DNA of 64,000 nt from contig OZ245848.1 in NCBI GenBank assembly GCA_965228955.1, positions 434,001 to 498,000 of the forward strand. The letters are read 5' to 3'. How positions within the stretch are numbered: the first letter of the stretch is position 1; the number at the start of each line of letters is the position of its first letter. A program made the position numbers and the translations under genes. Below are positions 43,194 to 51,028 of the stretch, in pieces. Origin of the DNA: JANSWY01 sp965228955. GTDB taxonomy: Bacteria > Bacteroidota > Bacteroidia > Cytophagales > Cyclobacteriaceae. The notes under the pieces were generated by a model that did no database searches, had not been told where the DNA came from, and worked only from the letters and a program-made list of their open reading frames with translations.

Positions 43194-44588
43194 ATGGAAA
43201 TAATTCAAACTCTCAGAAAAATAAATGAACTGGAAACCGTCCCAGAGGATCAATTAAACTGGCTGGTCGAACAAAGCAATGAAGTTAAGTTGAGTCAAGG
43301 TGATTTCTTATTCAAAAAAGGTTCTCCCATTGATAAAATGCTGATCATCCTGGATGGTCACTTTGTTTTGAAGGTAGAGCAGGCAGGAAACTACAGGGTA
43401 GTAGCCAATTTTGAAGGTCCAACTATAACAGGCTTACTTCCTTATAGCAGAGCAAAAGAGGCAATTGGCTATGCTGAAGCCTCAAGAACAGCCCATATCC
43501 TCGAACTAAGCAGGGAACACTTTGCTCACATGAAGTCTAATTGTGACGATCTTACTACAGCACTAGTTCATATGATGAGCAGCAGGATTAGATCTTTTAC
43601 AAAACAAGAGCAACAAAATGATAAAATGATGGCCCTCGGAAAGCTTTCTGCTGGTTTGGCTCATGAGTTGAATAATCCTTCATCTGCTGTTGTCAGGAGT
43701 GCGCAAACATTAAATAAACATCTTAGAGCAATTCCTGAAGGTTTTAAAAATGTCATCAAAATCGAATTAGAGGATGAGGATGTTGATGCAGTGAACGAGA
43801 TCCTGTTCAGTAAAGTTGATGCTGGAATCCAACAATTATCTTTGATGGACAAGAGTGGAAGAGAGGATGAGATTATGGATTGGCTGGAAGATCACGAAGT
43901 GGAAGATGCGGATGAAATTGCTGAGAATCTTGTGGACTATGGTTTTGTTGAACAGGATTTAGATGATATCAGTGATTTGCTGAGAGAGGAAGATCTTTCA
44001 CCAGTTATTAATTGGCTAAACCAGGTTTTGACGACAGAAAGATTAGTGACAGAAATTGAAGAAGCTTCACAAAGAATCAATGACCTGGTGAGTTCTGTGA
44101 AGAGCTACACTCACATGGATCAGGCTCCTGAAAGAAAGGAAACGGATATACATGTAGGTATCGAAAATACTTTGACCATGTTAGACCATAAGTTGAGAAA
44201 ATCCAACATTGAAGTAGTAAGGAACTATCAGGAAAGTTTACCGCAACCAATGGTATTAGCCAGTGCTCTCAATCAGGTTTGGACCAATTTGATTGATAAT
44301 GCCATAGATGCCATGAAAACCAGCGATACCAAAGTATTGACAATTGACACCAAGCAAAGTGGTCAGTTTATTAATATTGATATAAAGGACTCGGGTTCTG
44401 GAATCCCCGATGATGTTAAAGACAAGATTTTTGATCCATTCTTTACAACTAAAGCAGTAGGAGAAGGAACTGGACTAGGTCTGGAAGTGGTACATGATAT
44501 TATCACTAAACAGCATAACGGAACAGTAAATGTAGAATCCTCACCTGGGAGTACAGTATTTAAAATTTGTTTCCCAATTACTCAATAA
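43194..44588 (+). CDS. Cyclic-nucleotide-domain sensor histidine kinase
   Basis: Cytosolic kinase, 464 residues, with an N-terminal cNMP/Crp-type beta roll (about 10-110: FLFKKGSPIDKMLIILDGHFVLKVE), a charged helical linker, HisKA with phospho-acceptor His 157 (GLAHELNNP), a large acidic insertion between DHp and ATPase domains (about 180-290), and HATPase_c with N box NLIDNAIDAM, DSGSGIPDD and GTGLGLEVV. No membrane helix or signal peptide, so it should respond to an intracellular ligand. It is followed by the receiver-flavoprotein gene 30 bases on, its obvious partner. Confidence 0.9.
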   Translation: MEIIQTLRKINELETVPEDQLNWLVEQSNEVKLSQGDFLFKKGSPIDKMLIILDGHFVLKVEQAGNYRVVANFEGPTITGLLPYSRAKEAIGYAEASRTAHILELSREHFAHMKSNCDDLTTALVHMMSSRIRSFTKQEQQNDKMMALGKLSAGLAHELNNPSSAVVRSAQTLNKHLRAIPEGFKNVIKIELEDEDVDAVNEILFSKVDAGIQQLSLMDKSGREDEIMDWLEDHEVEDADEIAENLVDYGFVEQDLDDISDLLREEDLSPVINWLNQVLTTERLVTEIEEASQRINDLVSSVKSYTHMDQAPERKETDIHVGIENTLTMLDHKLRKSNIEVVRNYQESLPQPMVLASALNQVWTNLIDNAIDAMKTSDTKVLTIDTKQSGQFINIDIKDSGSGIPDDVKDKIFDPFFTTKAVGEGTGLGLEVVHDIITKQHNGTVNVESSPGSTVFKICFPITQ

Positions 44589-44618
44589 ATTCAACCTTAA
44601 GAATACAATCAACTTCGC

Positions 44619-46280
44619 ATGAAAAAACCAATTATATTTTTAGTAGACGATGATCCGGCGGTATTGAAAGCAGTTACCAGGGATGTTAAGTCTATTTACA
44701 GAAAGGAATACAGGATCATGTCCACACAGTCGGCTAACGAAGGGCTGGAAGCTCTAGAGGACCTAAAGAAAAGAGGAGAGGTTGTGGCGCTGTTTCTAAG
44801 TGATCAAAGAATGCCTGAAATGCTGGGTGTTGAGTTTTTGGAGAAGGCAAAAGTATTTTATCCGGAAGCAAAACGAGTTCTTTTAACTGCTTACTCAGAT
44901 ACAGATGCTGCCATAAAAGCCATCAATGATGTGCAACTTGATTACTACCTCATGAAACCATGGGATCCACCGGAGGAGAAATTATATCCTGTACTGAATG
45001 ATCAATTGGAAGAATGGCAAAGCTCTTATATTCCAGAATTTGAAGGAATTAGAATTGTAGGGTACCAGTGGTCCCCAAAATCTCATGCTATCAAAGATTT
45101 TCTTTCAGGAAACCTGATTCCTTATCAATTTCTGGATGTAGAAACCAGTGAAAAAGGAAGAGAGGTACTGGAATTAAACAAAATTGATCACAAAGAACTT
45201 CCGGCTGTCTTTTTCCAGGATGGAAGCAATTTGGTGAACCCATCTCTTCAACAGGTTGGAGATAAAGCAGGAATGAAATCCCAGGCATCTCAAACGATGT
45301 ATGATGTAGCGATAATTGGTGCAGGCCCAGCTGGTCTGGCTGCAGCTGTTTACGGAGGATCAGAGGGATTAAATACAGTGCTAATTGAAAAAAGAGCTCC
45401 AGGTGGGCAAGCTGGTACCAGCTCAAGGATTGAAAATTATCTCGGTTTCCCAAAAGGATTGAGTGGTGCAGAGTTATCAAGAAGAGCTATATCACAGGCT
45501 ACAAGATTTGGTATCGAATTTTTATCTCCACAGGAAGTAAATAGTATATCTTTTCATGACAACTATAAAATTCTTGAATTGGAGGATGGAAGTAAGATTA
45601 ATGCAAAGAGCATAATTGTTACCACAGGTGTAGACTACAGAAAGCACCCTGCAAAAGGAATTGATAATTTCACAGGAGCTGGCATATACTATGGAGCAGC
45701 GACTACTGAAGCTCATGCAGTAAAGGATCAGGAAGTTTACATTGTTGGTGGTGGTAACTCTGCCGGACAAGCCGCGATGTACTTGTCAAAGTTTGCATCC
45801 AACGTTTACATTATTATCAGAAAACCTGATTTGAGTTCCTCTATGTCGCAGTATTTGATTGATCAGATAGGTGATACTGAAAACATAAAAGTATTAGGTT
45901 TCACAGAGGTAGTAGAGACTTTAGGAGATGAAAGGTTGGAGAAAGTTGTTTTGAAAGACAATGAACAGGGTACTGAAAGAACTGTTGAAGCAGGAGCTTT
46001 ATTTATCTTCATTGGTGCAAAGCCAAAAACAGAATGGCTCAATATTGACGTGATTAAGGACCCAAGGGGATTCCTGGAAACAGGTAATGGCCTTACCAGA
46101 TATGAGAACTTCAAAAAGATCTGGAAGCTGGAAAGAGAGCCATTTCTTCTGGAAACTTGCAGTCCTGGAATATTTGCTGCAGGAGATGTCAGATCAGGAG
46201 CTATGAACAGGGTAGCCTCAGCAGTGGGAGAGGGATCTATGGCAATCAAATTTGTGCACGAGTATCTAGCTAGTAATTAA
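44619..46280 (+). CDS. Response regulator-thioredoxin-reductase-like flavoprotein fusion
   Basis: A 553-residue fusion. Residues 1-130: CheY-like receiver with phospho-acceptor Asp 62 (SDQRMPE), acidic pocket D10-D12 and Lys 113 (MKPWD). Residues about 140-220: thioredoxin/glutaredoxin-like segment (IRIVGYQWSPKSHAIKDFL) without the active-site cysteines. Residues 227-553: FAD/NAD(P)-binding thioredoxin-reductase-type domain with GAGPAG (234-239), GGQAGTSSRIENYLGFP (262-278), the second nucleotide motif GGGNSAG (377-383) and AAGDVR. The usual CxxC is replaced by YGAATT (358-363), so it cannot reduce thioredoxin classically. NCBI describes similar fusions as fused response regulator/thioredoxin reductase. 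Confidence 0.9.
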   Translation: MKKPIIFLVDDDPAVLKAVTRDVKSIYRKEYRIMSTQSANEGLEALEDLKKRGEVVALFLSDQRMPEMLGVEFLEKAKVFYPEAKRVLLTAYSDTDAAIKAINDVQLDYYLMKPWDPPEEKLYPVLNDQLEEWQSSYIPEFEGIRIVGYQWSPKSHAIKDFLSGNLIPYQFLDVETSEKGREVLELNKIDHKELPAVFFQDGSNLVNPSLQQVGDKAGMKSQASQTMYDVAIIGAGPAGLAAAVYGGSEGLNTVLIEKRAPGGQAGTSSRIENYLGFPKGLSGAELSRRAISQATRFGIEFLSPQEVNSISFHDNYKILELEDGSKINAKSIIVTTGVDYRKHPAKGIDNFTGAGIYYGAATTEAHAVKDQEVYIVGGGNSAGQAAMYLSKFASNVYIIIRKPDLSSSMSQYLIDQIGDTENIKVLGFTEVVETLGDERLEKVVLKDNEQGTERTVEAGALFIFIGAKPKTEWLNIDVIKDPRGFLETGNGLTRYENFKKIWKLEREPFLLETCSPGIFAAGDVRSGAMNRVASAVGEGSMAIKFVHEYLASN

Positions 46281-46291
46281 CAAATAGTATT

Positions 46292-46567
46292 ATGCCGCTA
46301 AAAAAAGTAAACTGCGAACATTTAGAGAACTTTGAGCACAAGGACCCAAAGGGATATGAATGTGAAGAATGTATTAAGACTGGTGATAGCTGGCTTCATT
46401 TAAGAACTTGTCAGACCTGTGGTGTTACGCTGTGCTGCGATTCCAGTCCAAACCAACATGCAACCAAACACGCCTTGTCTCATAATCATCCGGTGGCGAT
46501 TTCAGCTGAACCTAATGAAAGATGGGCGTATTGTTATGAGCATAAGGAGATTAAGATGTGGAAGTAG
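46292..46567 (+). CDS. UBP-type zinc-finger protein
   Basis: A 91-residue protein consisting almost entirely of one ZnF-UBP domain. Candidate zinc ligands, in order, are C8, H10, C24, C27, C40, C43, C48, H56, H60 and H66, and the sequence has the family's C-x(n)-CEEC, HLRTCQTCG, CC and HALSHNHPVAI pattern. In eukaryotes this finger binds the ubiquitin C-terminus; in bacteria it is found as a stand-alone or fused module with unknown target. It lies 11 bases after the flavoprotein gene and before a terminator, so it closes the transcription unit. Possible redox-sensing or partner-docking role is inference. Confidence 0.88.
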   Translation: MPLKKVNCEHLENFEHKDPKGYECEECIKTGDSWLHLRTCQTCGVTLCCDSSPNQHATKHALSHNHPVAISAEPNERWAYCYEHKEIKMWK

Positions 46568-46610
46568 CGGGTTCCGAGTTGCGGGATGACGGGTTGCGTG
46601 TAGGCGAGTT
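46568..46610. repeat. Imperfect CGGGTT/CGAGTT repeats
   Basis: CGGGTT (46568-46573), CGAGTT (46575-46580), GCGGG (46581-46585), CGGGTT (46590-46595) and CGAGTT (46605-46610) form a degenerate tandem array between UBP gene and terminator. GC-rich compared with surrounding DNA, hence conspicuous. Confidence 0.4.
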
Positions 46611-46634
46611 AGGAATTTTAAGATTTGGTTAAAT

Positions 46635-46674
46635 AAAAAAAGACTTGAACCTTGCGATTCAAGCCTCTTTTTTT
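46635..46674. terminator. Bidirectional terminator between UBP and M56 genes
   Basis: AAAAAAAGA-CTTGAA (46635-46649) pairs with TTCAAG-CC-TCTTTTTTT (46658-46674), a two-base bulge being the only irregularity. A run of A on the left and T on the right allow termination on both strands, fitting the two converging units. Confidence 0.75.
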
Positions 46675-46686
46675 GAGTTGTTAACC

Positions 46687-48651
46687 TTAATCTTCAATGG
46701 TAATTACCCTGTTTCTGTCTGGGCGCATTTTAAATTCTTCGAATAGCTTCAGGTATTTAGGGAGAAGCGTATCGTTGATTTTTTTCCCGTTGATTGATAT
46801 CCCTTTATCAGGGAATTCAATTTTGATCTTTTTAGCATTTTCTTTGATGATATTGTCCTTTATCATTTCTCCAACCACCTTTTCTCTGAATTCTTCCATC
46901 TTTTTGAATTCATTGGCCTCAATTCTTCTTAATCTGCTTTGCTCTTTCGCGAGTGCTGCTTGCTGTGCTGCAATTTCAGCTTTCATTTTAGCAATTTCGG
47001 CCTGAGCCTGGGCTTGGTTTTGACTTTGTTCTGCTATTTCCATTTGCTTTTGAAGTTCGCGCTCCTGAGCTCTCATTTTCTCCTCTATCATCCTCATTGC
47101 TTCTTCATGCTCCAGTGCAGCTCTTCTTGCTTCCGATCTAACATCTGTTCTCGCATCTCTTGAAGCTCGTTCCCTTTTCCTTTCTGATCTTTCTAGATCT
47201 CTTACTCTCCTCAATTCCGCAAGTTCCTGCTTTTGCAATTCCATCATTTGTTTTTGCTCAGCAATTTGCTGCTGCTGTAAAGCCAACTTCTGTCTCTCCA
47301 TGGCTAGCTGCTCTCTTTCTCTGAGCAAGGCTTGTCTCTGCACTTCCAACTCCTCTTCTAATTGACTTTTGTTCTTAATCTTGTCTTTGTCCTTGTCCTT
47401 ATCTTTGTTTTTATCCTTGTCTTTGTCTTTATCCTTGTCCTTATTTTTTGTTGTATCAGAAGGAATAGTATAAGTCAGAGCAACTTGCTGTGTTTTCTGG
47501 ATTTGATTAGTTTGTGAATCAATTTCAGACTCCTGTTTGACTACATTATTTATTTCTTCTTCGGGAGGAGGTGGCGGTAAGTTTGGTTTGCTTGTTTTTG
47601 CGGAATCGTCTTGTAGAGACATATATTTATCATTCAGGAAGATATCAGAAACCTGTTCTTTGTACCTGAATGAAGCCATTAGAATTCCTATGAATAATAC
47701 AGTCATTGGAACCCAAACATTTCCATTCCTATTCACCTTTGACCTTCCTTCAAATTGTGAAAGTCTTTTGATTCGATCCAAGACGGATCCTTTGTTGCTA
47801 AATAAATTCATTGCCATTTTATTTTGAGTTTTTGAGTATTTAATCTGTAGCATGCCAAGTGCTTTTATAAGGCTATTCGCATGGTTTATTTTCTTCACAG
47901 AGAAATCGTCACAAGCATTTTCTCTTTCAGTTCTTATTTGAGTGTTTAGGTACCAGATTGCTGGGTGATAAAACATGATGGAAGAGATGAATGACTGAAT
48001 GATATTGAATAAATAGTCATTCCTTCTGATATGAGCTAGTTCATGCAAAAGAATCGCTTCAACCTCTGATGGTGATAATTCACTGAAAAATCCAACAGGA
48101 ACAAGCACAATTGGCTTCAAAGTACCAATAGTCATAGGACTACTAATCAATTGCGAAATCTTAAATTGAATCTTTCTGGAAATCTTTGACTGAATCACCA
48201 AATCTTCGAATCTATTCATCCAATCAATTGAAGGATTTTGCAGGCCTTTTCGTCTTAACTTGTTGACCATTAATAGACTCAGTAAATTCTTGAGACTGGT
48301 GACAACAAGCCCCGCAATCCAAATCGTTGCTACCCAATTAACCCATGTTTGAGTAATTATTTTGGACCAATTCTTCTCACCACTCAAAACTTCCTGAATG
48401 GGTATAATCATTAGGCTGAAGGGCTCAGAGACTTCTTGATTATGACCTTGCAGAATAATAAAGGTGCAGACCATTGCTATTAAGCAGACTACAAGAGCAG
48501 CAAATGATATATTATATCTCAACGCAGCTTTGGACTCCTTAATTCCTTTTAATATTAGTGCAGTTAAACTAACGATAAGTGTGACCTGCCAAAGACTATG
48601 GACAATCGTCCAACCAATGTTTTCGATTACAATCGGATTGATCATGTCCAT
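46687..48651 (-). CDS. BlaR1-like M56 metallopeptidase with long coiled coil
   Basis: A 654-residue membrane peptidase. Four hydrophobic segments (about 18-35, 46-68, 103-120, 308-325) frame the M56 zinc peptidase domain with HELAH at residues 203-207 and an ENACDDFSV third-ligand segment near 244. Instead of BlaR1's penicillin-binding sensor, the C-terminal half has a proline-rich piece, a Lys-Asp repeat (about 404-424), and a long Glu/Gln/Arg-rich coiled coil (about 425-600). It should cleave the BlaI-type repressor encoded upstream, one base away. The signal sensed by the coiled coil is unknown. The start at 48651 or 48645 is equally possible. Confidence 0.88.
   Translation of the reverse strand: MDMINPIVIENIGWTIVHSLWQVTLIVSLTALILKGIKESKAALRYNISFAALVVCLIAMVCTFIILQGHNQEVSEPFSLMIIPIQEVLSGEKNWSKIITQTWVNWVATIWIAGLVVTSLKNLLSLLMVNKLRRKGLQNPSIDWMNRFEDLVIQSKISRKIQFKISQLISSPMTIGTLKPIVLVPVGFFSELSPSEVEAILLHELAHIRRNDYLFNIIQSFISSIMFYHPAIWYLNTQIRTERENACDDFSVKKINHANSLIKALGMLQIKYSKTQNKMAMNLFSNKGSVLDRIKRLSQFEGRSKVNRNGNVWVPMTVLFIGILMASFRYKEQVSDIFLNDKYMSLQDDSAKTSKPNLPPPPPEEEINNVVKQESEIDSQTNQIQKTQQVALTYTIPSDTTKNKDKDKDKDKDKNKDKDKDKDKIKNKSQLEEELEVQRQALLREREQLAMERQKLALQQQQIAEQKQMMELQKQELAELRRVRDLERSERKRERASRDARTDVRSEARRAALEHEEAMRMIEEKMRAQERELQKQMEIAEQSQNQAQAQAEIAKMKAEIAAQQAALAKEQSRLRRIEANEFKKMEEFREKVVGEMIKDNIIKENAKKIKIEFPDKGISINGKKINDTLLPKYLKLFEEFKMRPDRNRVITIED
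47381..47442. repeat. Degenerate hexamer repeat encoding Lys-Asp
   Basis: About ten tandem copies of a hexamer of the type (C/T)TT(G/A)TC on the plus strand, coding for alternating Lys-Asp in the M56 protein with sporadic Asn and Ile. It is a possible slippage site, though the unit keeps the frame. Confidence 0.65.
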
Positions 48652-48652
48652 C

Positions 48653-49036
48653 TTATTTCTTTTTAGATTCTAATTCTGAAAGGAGTTTTTTGATCTCTTC
48701 AACTTCTTCATCTGAGGTTTTTCCTTTTCCAAGAGCATGCATTACTAGTTGCCCAACTGAATTGCCAAATGCTCCCTCCAATAACTTATCAAATAAATTC
48801 CCTCGCATTTCATCTGCAGGTATAGCAGCACTGTAATTGTGAGATTTTCCAGATCCATCTTGTCTGGTAAGCAATCCTTTCTCCAGCATTCTTTGCATCT
48901 GCTTAAGAGTGGTGGTATAACCAATCTCTCGCTTAGCGCTTATCTTCTCATGCACTATTCGAACTGTGCAAGGCTGGGATTCCCATAAGATCTGTAGAAT
49001 TTCTAGTTCCGCTTCTGAAGGCTTGTGTTGATCCAT
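48653..49036 (-). CDS. BlaI/MecI-family transcriptional repressor
   Basis: A 127-residue winged-helix repressor. The BlaI signature KPSEAELEILQILWESQPCTVRIVHEKI and the recognition segment GYTTTLKQMQRMLEKGLL are intact, and the C-terminal helical part is for dimerisation. The frame opens from 49066, but ATG at 49036 gives the conventional MDQHKPSEAELEIL start. It precedes the M56 gene by one base; two BlaI-like palindromes lie just upstream. A classical autorepression with cleavage by M56 peptidase follows by analogy; whether beta-lactam or another envelope signal triggers it is unknown. Confidence 0.92.
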   Translation of the reverse strand: MDQHKPSEAELEILQILWESQPCTVRIVHEKISAKREIGYTTTLKQMQRMLEKGLLTRQDGSGKSHNYSAAIPADEMRGNLFDKLLEGAFGNSVGQLVMHALGKGKTSDEEVEEIKKLLSELESKKK

Positions 49037-49063
49037 TTTGAGTATTTTAAACTTTTGACAATT

Positions 49064-49071
49064 CAAATATA
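49064..49071 (-). promoter_or_regulatory. -7 box of the BlaI/M56 promoter
   Basis: On the minus strand TATATTTG (plus 49064-49071) matches TAnnTTTG perfectly; the ATG is 27 bases downstream. A palindromic operator begins 2 bases upstream of it, so repressor binding would block RNA polymerase. Confidence 0.6.
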
Positions 49072-49072
49072 A

Positions 49073-49086
49073 ACGACATGTGTCGT
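49073..49086. promoter_or_regulatory. BlaI-type operator 1
   Basis: ACGACA-TG-TGTCGT, a dyad with perfect six-base arms, close to the BlaI/MecI consensus TACnACANNTGTnGTA. It sits between the -33 and -7 boxes of the BlaI promoter. Confidence 0.65.
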
Positions 49087-49101
49087 AATAAAAAATTTAT
49101 C

Positions 49102-49117
49102 TACGACAATTTTCGTA
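49102..49117. promoter_or_regulatory. BlaI-type operator 2
   Basis: TACGACAA-TTTTCGTA, a dyad with one mismatch, centred 30 bases (about three helical turns) from operator 1, so two BlaI dimers would lie on the same face. Confidence 0.55.
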
Positions 49118-49126
49118 ATAAATGTT

Positions 49127-49158
49127 AAAAAATATCCCTGATTGCTTAAATCAGGGAT
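49127..49158 (-). terminator. Terminator of the alcohol dehydrogenase gene
   Basis: On the minus strand ATCCCTGAT (49158-49150) pairs with ATCAGGGAT (49142-49134) with a seven-base loop, followed by a run of Ts (49132-49127). It lies 10 bases beyond the dehydrogenase stop codon. Confidence 0.85.
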
Positions 49159-49168
49159 TATTTATCGT

Positions 49169-50329
49169 TTAATAACTCATCTCAACGATTGTCTTGACAT
49201 CTTCAGGTGTAACATTTTGATGTTCACCAAGGCCTGTCCAGCCTCTTTCAACAAAGCGATCAAAGATAATTTGAGCGGTATTGTCGTAATTGTCGGTGTA
49301 GTCTGAAAGTTTAGTGGCAACATCTAGTTGGTGGTAAAACTCCACTGTCTTATCTATTGCCTGCTGTGCTTTTTCTTCAACAGTTCCTGAAGTAATATTC
49401 CAAACTCGCTCACCGTATTGCGCAAGCTTTTCTTTTTTGGATTCAAAATTGTGTTTGTAATGACTTGGACCAATAATGGCCAGTGTTCTGGCATGATCAA
49501 TTCCATATAGAGCAGTTAGCTCATGACCAATCGCATGAACAGCCCAATCCGTAGGTACTCCTTTTTGAATAAGTCCGTTCAATGCCATTGTACATGACCA
49601 CATAAAGTTGGCGGCAGCATTATAGTTTTTAGGATCCTTTAATACTTCCGGACCGATTTCAATTAATGTCTGAAGAATGCTTTCAGCAAATCTATCTTGT
49701 AGATTGGCATTTGCTGGATAGGTAGCATACTGTTCCAAAACATGATTGAAAGCGTCTACAATACCATTTGCAATTTGTCGAGGTGGTATGGAATGAACTA
49801 CTTCCGGATCAAGAATAGAAAATTGAGGAAACAAACCAGGTCCTCCCATTGCTAATTTCTCTTTAGTCTCTTCTCTGGTAATTACGGATCCAGAGTTCAT
49901 TTCAGAACCGGTTGCAGGTAATGTAAGGACTGTTCCAAAAGGCATCCCTACTTCTGTTCTGATTCTTTTAGTAAGAATGTCCCAAGGAGTATCTCCTTCA
50001 TAAAGCGCTGCAGAAGCCAGGAATTTAACTCCGTCAATTACAGAACCACCTCCTACTGCCAGAAGAAAGTCTACCTTCTCTTCTTTGATGACTTTTAATG
50101 CTTTAAGTAGTACCTCATATTCAGGATTAGCAGGAATTCCTCCAAATTCTAAGATGTCTTTATCTCCTAATGCTGCTTTTACCTGATCGTAGATACCATT
50201 TTTCTTAATGCTTCCTCCGCCATAGAGCATGAGCACTTTAGCGTCTTGAGGTATTTCTTTGCTTAATGAAGCTATTTGTCCCTTTCCAAATAGAATTTTG
50301 GTTGGGTTTTTGAATTCAAAATTTTGCAT
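49169..50329 (-). CDS. Iron-dependent alcohol dehydrogenase (YqhD/BDH-like)
   Basis: A 386-residue cytosolic oxidoreductase. The NAD(P)-binding segment GGGSIKKNG and GGGSVIDGVKFLA, and the metal-site regions IVDAFNHVLEQYAT and HAIGHELTALYGIDHARTLAI with the metal-ligand histidines, are typical of group III iron-activated alcohol dehydrogenases of the butanol dehydrogenase/YqhD type. It would interconvert aldehydes and alcohols using NADPH. It is monocistronic with a clear terminator, and the start is ATG 50329. The preferred substrate cannot be judged. Confidence 0.92.
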   Translation of the reverse strand: MQNFEFKNPTKILFGKGQIASLSKEIPQDAKVLMLYGGGSIKKNGIYDQVKAALGDKDILEFGGIPANPEYEVLLKALKVIKEEKVDFLLAVGGGSVIDGVKFLASAALYEGDTPWDILTKRIRTEVGMPFGTVLTLPATGSEMNSGSVITREETKEKLAMGGPGLFPQFSILDPEVVHSIPPRQIANGIVDAFNHVLEQYATYPANANLQDRFAESILQTLIEIGPEVLKDPKNYNAAANFMWSCTMALNGLIQKGVPTDWAVHAIGHELTALYGIDHARTLAIIGPSHYKHNFESKKEKLAQYGERVWNITSGTVEEKAQQAIDKTVEFYHQLDVATKLSDYTDNYDNTAQIIFDRFVERGWTGLGEHQNVTPEDVKTIVEMSY

Positions 50330-50414
50330 AATCGATTGTGGAATAAATATATATTGGTGTGGCTTCTGGTGCCACTAGTAACTAACAATCCAAAACAGTT
50401 TTCGTTCCGGAATT

Positions 50415-50996
50415 CTATGATCTTTTTTGAGCGACTACAAATAAAGAATCATCTTCCTCCATTTCTTTATAAGATCGAATCTCAAGAATCTTGAATTCTT
50501 TCTCAAACAAAGGAATCAAATCGTTTTCCATGTAATGCATAGCAAACATTTCATCAAACTCCTCAATTCCAGAACCTCTCCAAAATGAGTGAAGTATTAC
50601 ACCATTTGGATTAAGAATTTCTGCTTGTCTCGAGATAGATTGCTTTAGCTCGTCTTCATGTAAATGATGAAGCACTTTATTGGAATAAATTCCATCAAAC
50701 TTTTTATTGATTTGAAGCGTAATGGCATCCAGTTGAACCAAATCTGAATCAGGATTTTTCTCTTTATACAAGTCTAGAAATGCATCGGAATAATCAGAAC
50801 CGGTGACCTTGTAAGTGTTGGCAAGAATATCCAGATCTTTTCCTTCACCCATTCCAAGTTCCAAGACACTGCTGCCGCTTGCCAAATGGTTTTTCAGCTC
50901 TTCAATCAAATCAGAGCCATCAAATCCTTTTGAGATTTTAATGTATTCTTCTACATTTTCCTTTTTGTGATAGAATGTCGTGACTAATCTGCCCAT
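50415..50996 (-). CDS. Class I SAM-dependent methyltransferase
   Basis: A 193-residue methyltransferase. The SAM-binding motif I is SVLELGMGEGKDL (about residues 39-51), followed by motif II YKVTGSDYSDAFL and the IYSNKVLHHL segment (about 104). No targeting or membrane sequence. It lies 32 bases upstream (3' side) of the VOC gene on the same strand, so the genes form a probable operon with the VOC and radical SAM genes. The methyl acceptor is unknown; such small SAM proteins often act on small molecules. Confidence 0.88.
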   Translation of the reverse strand: MGRLVTTFYHKKENVEEYIKISKGFDGSDLIEELKNHLASGSSVLELGMGEGKDLDILANTYKVTGSDYSDAFLDLYKEKNPDSDLVQLDAITLQINKKFDGIYSNKVLHHLHEDELKQSISRQAEILNPNGVILHSFWRGSGIEEFDEMFAMHYMENDLIPLFEKEFKILEIRSYKEMEEDDSLFVVAQKRS

Positions 50997-51028
50997 CTTA
51001 TGAATTTAAGAAATCGTCAAAATAATTC

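Noticed and set aside
45091..46249. Minus-strand frames of 129 and 128 codons in the flavoprotein gene
   Set aside because: Antisense to conserved FAD-domain codons; His/Leu/Pro-rich products without domain.
46687..47163. Plus-strand frames opposite the M56 coiled-coil region
   Set aside because: Repetitive Leu/Phe/Ser composition is the mirror of Glu/Lys/Gln codons in the coiled coil.
47381..47442. Hexamer array as a possible frame-switching (phase-variable) tract
   Set aside because: The unit is six bases, so gain or loss keeps the reading frame; at most the length of the Lys-Asp linker changes.
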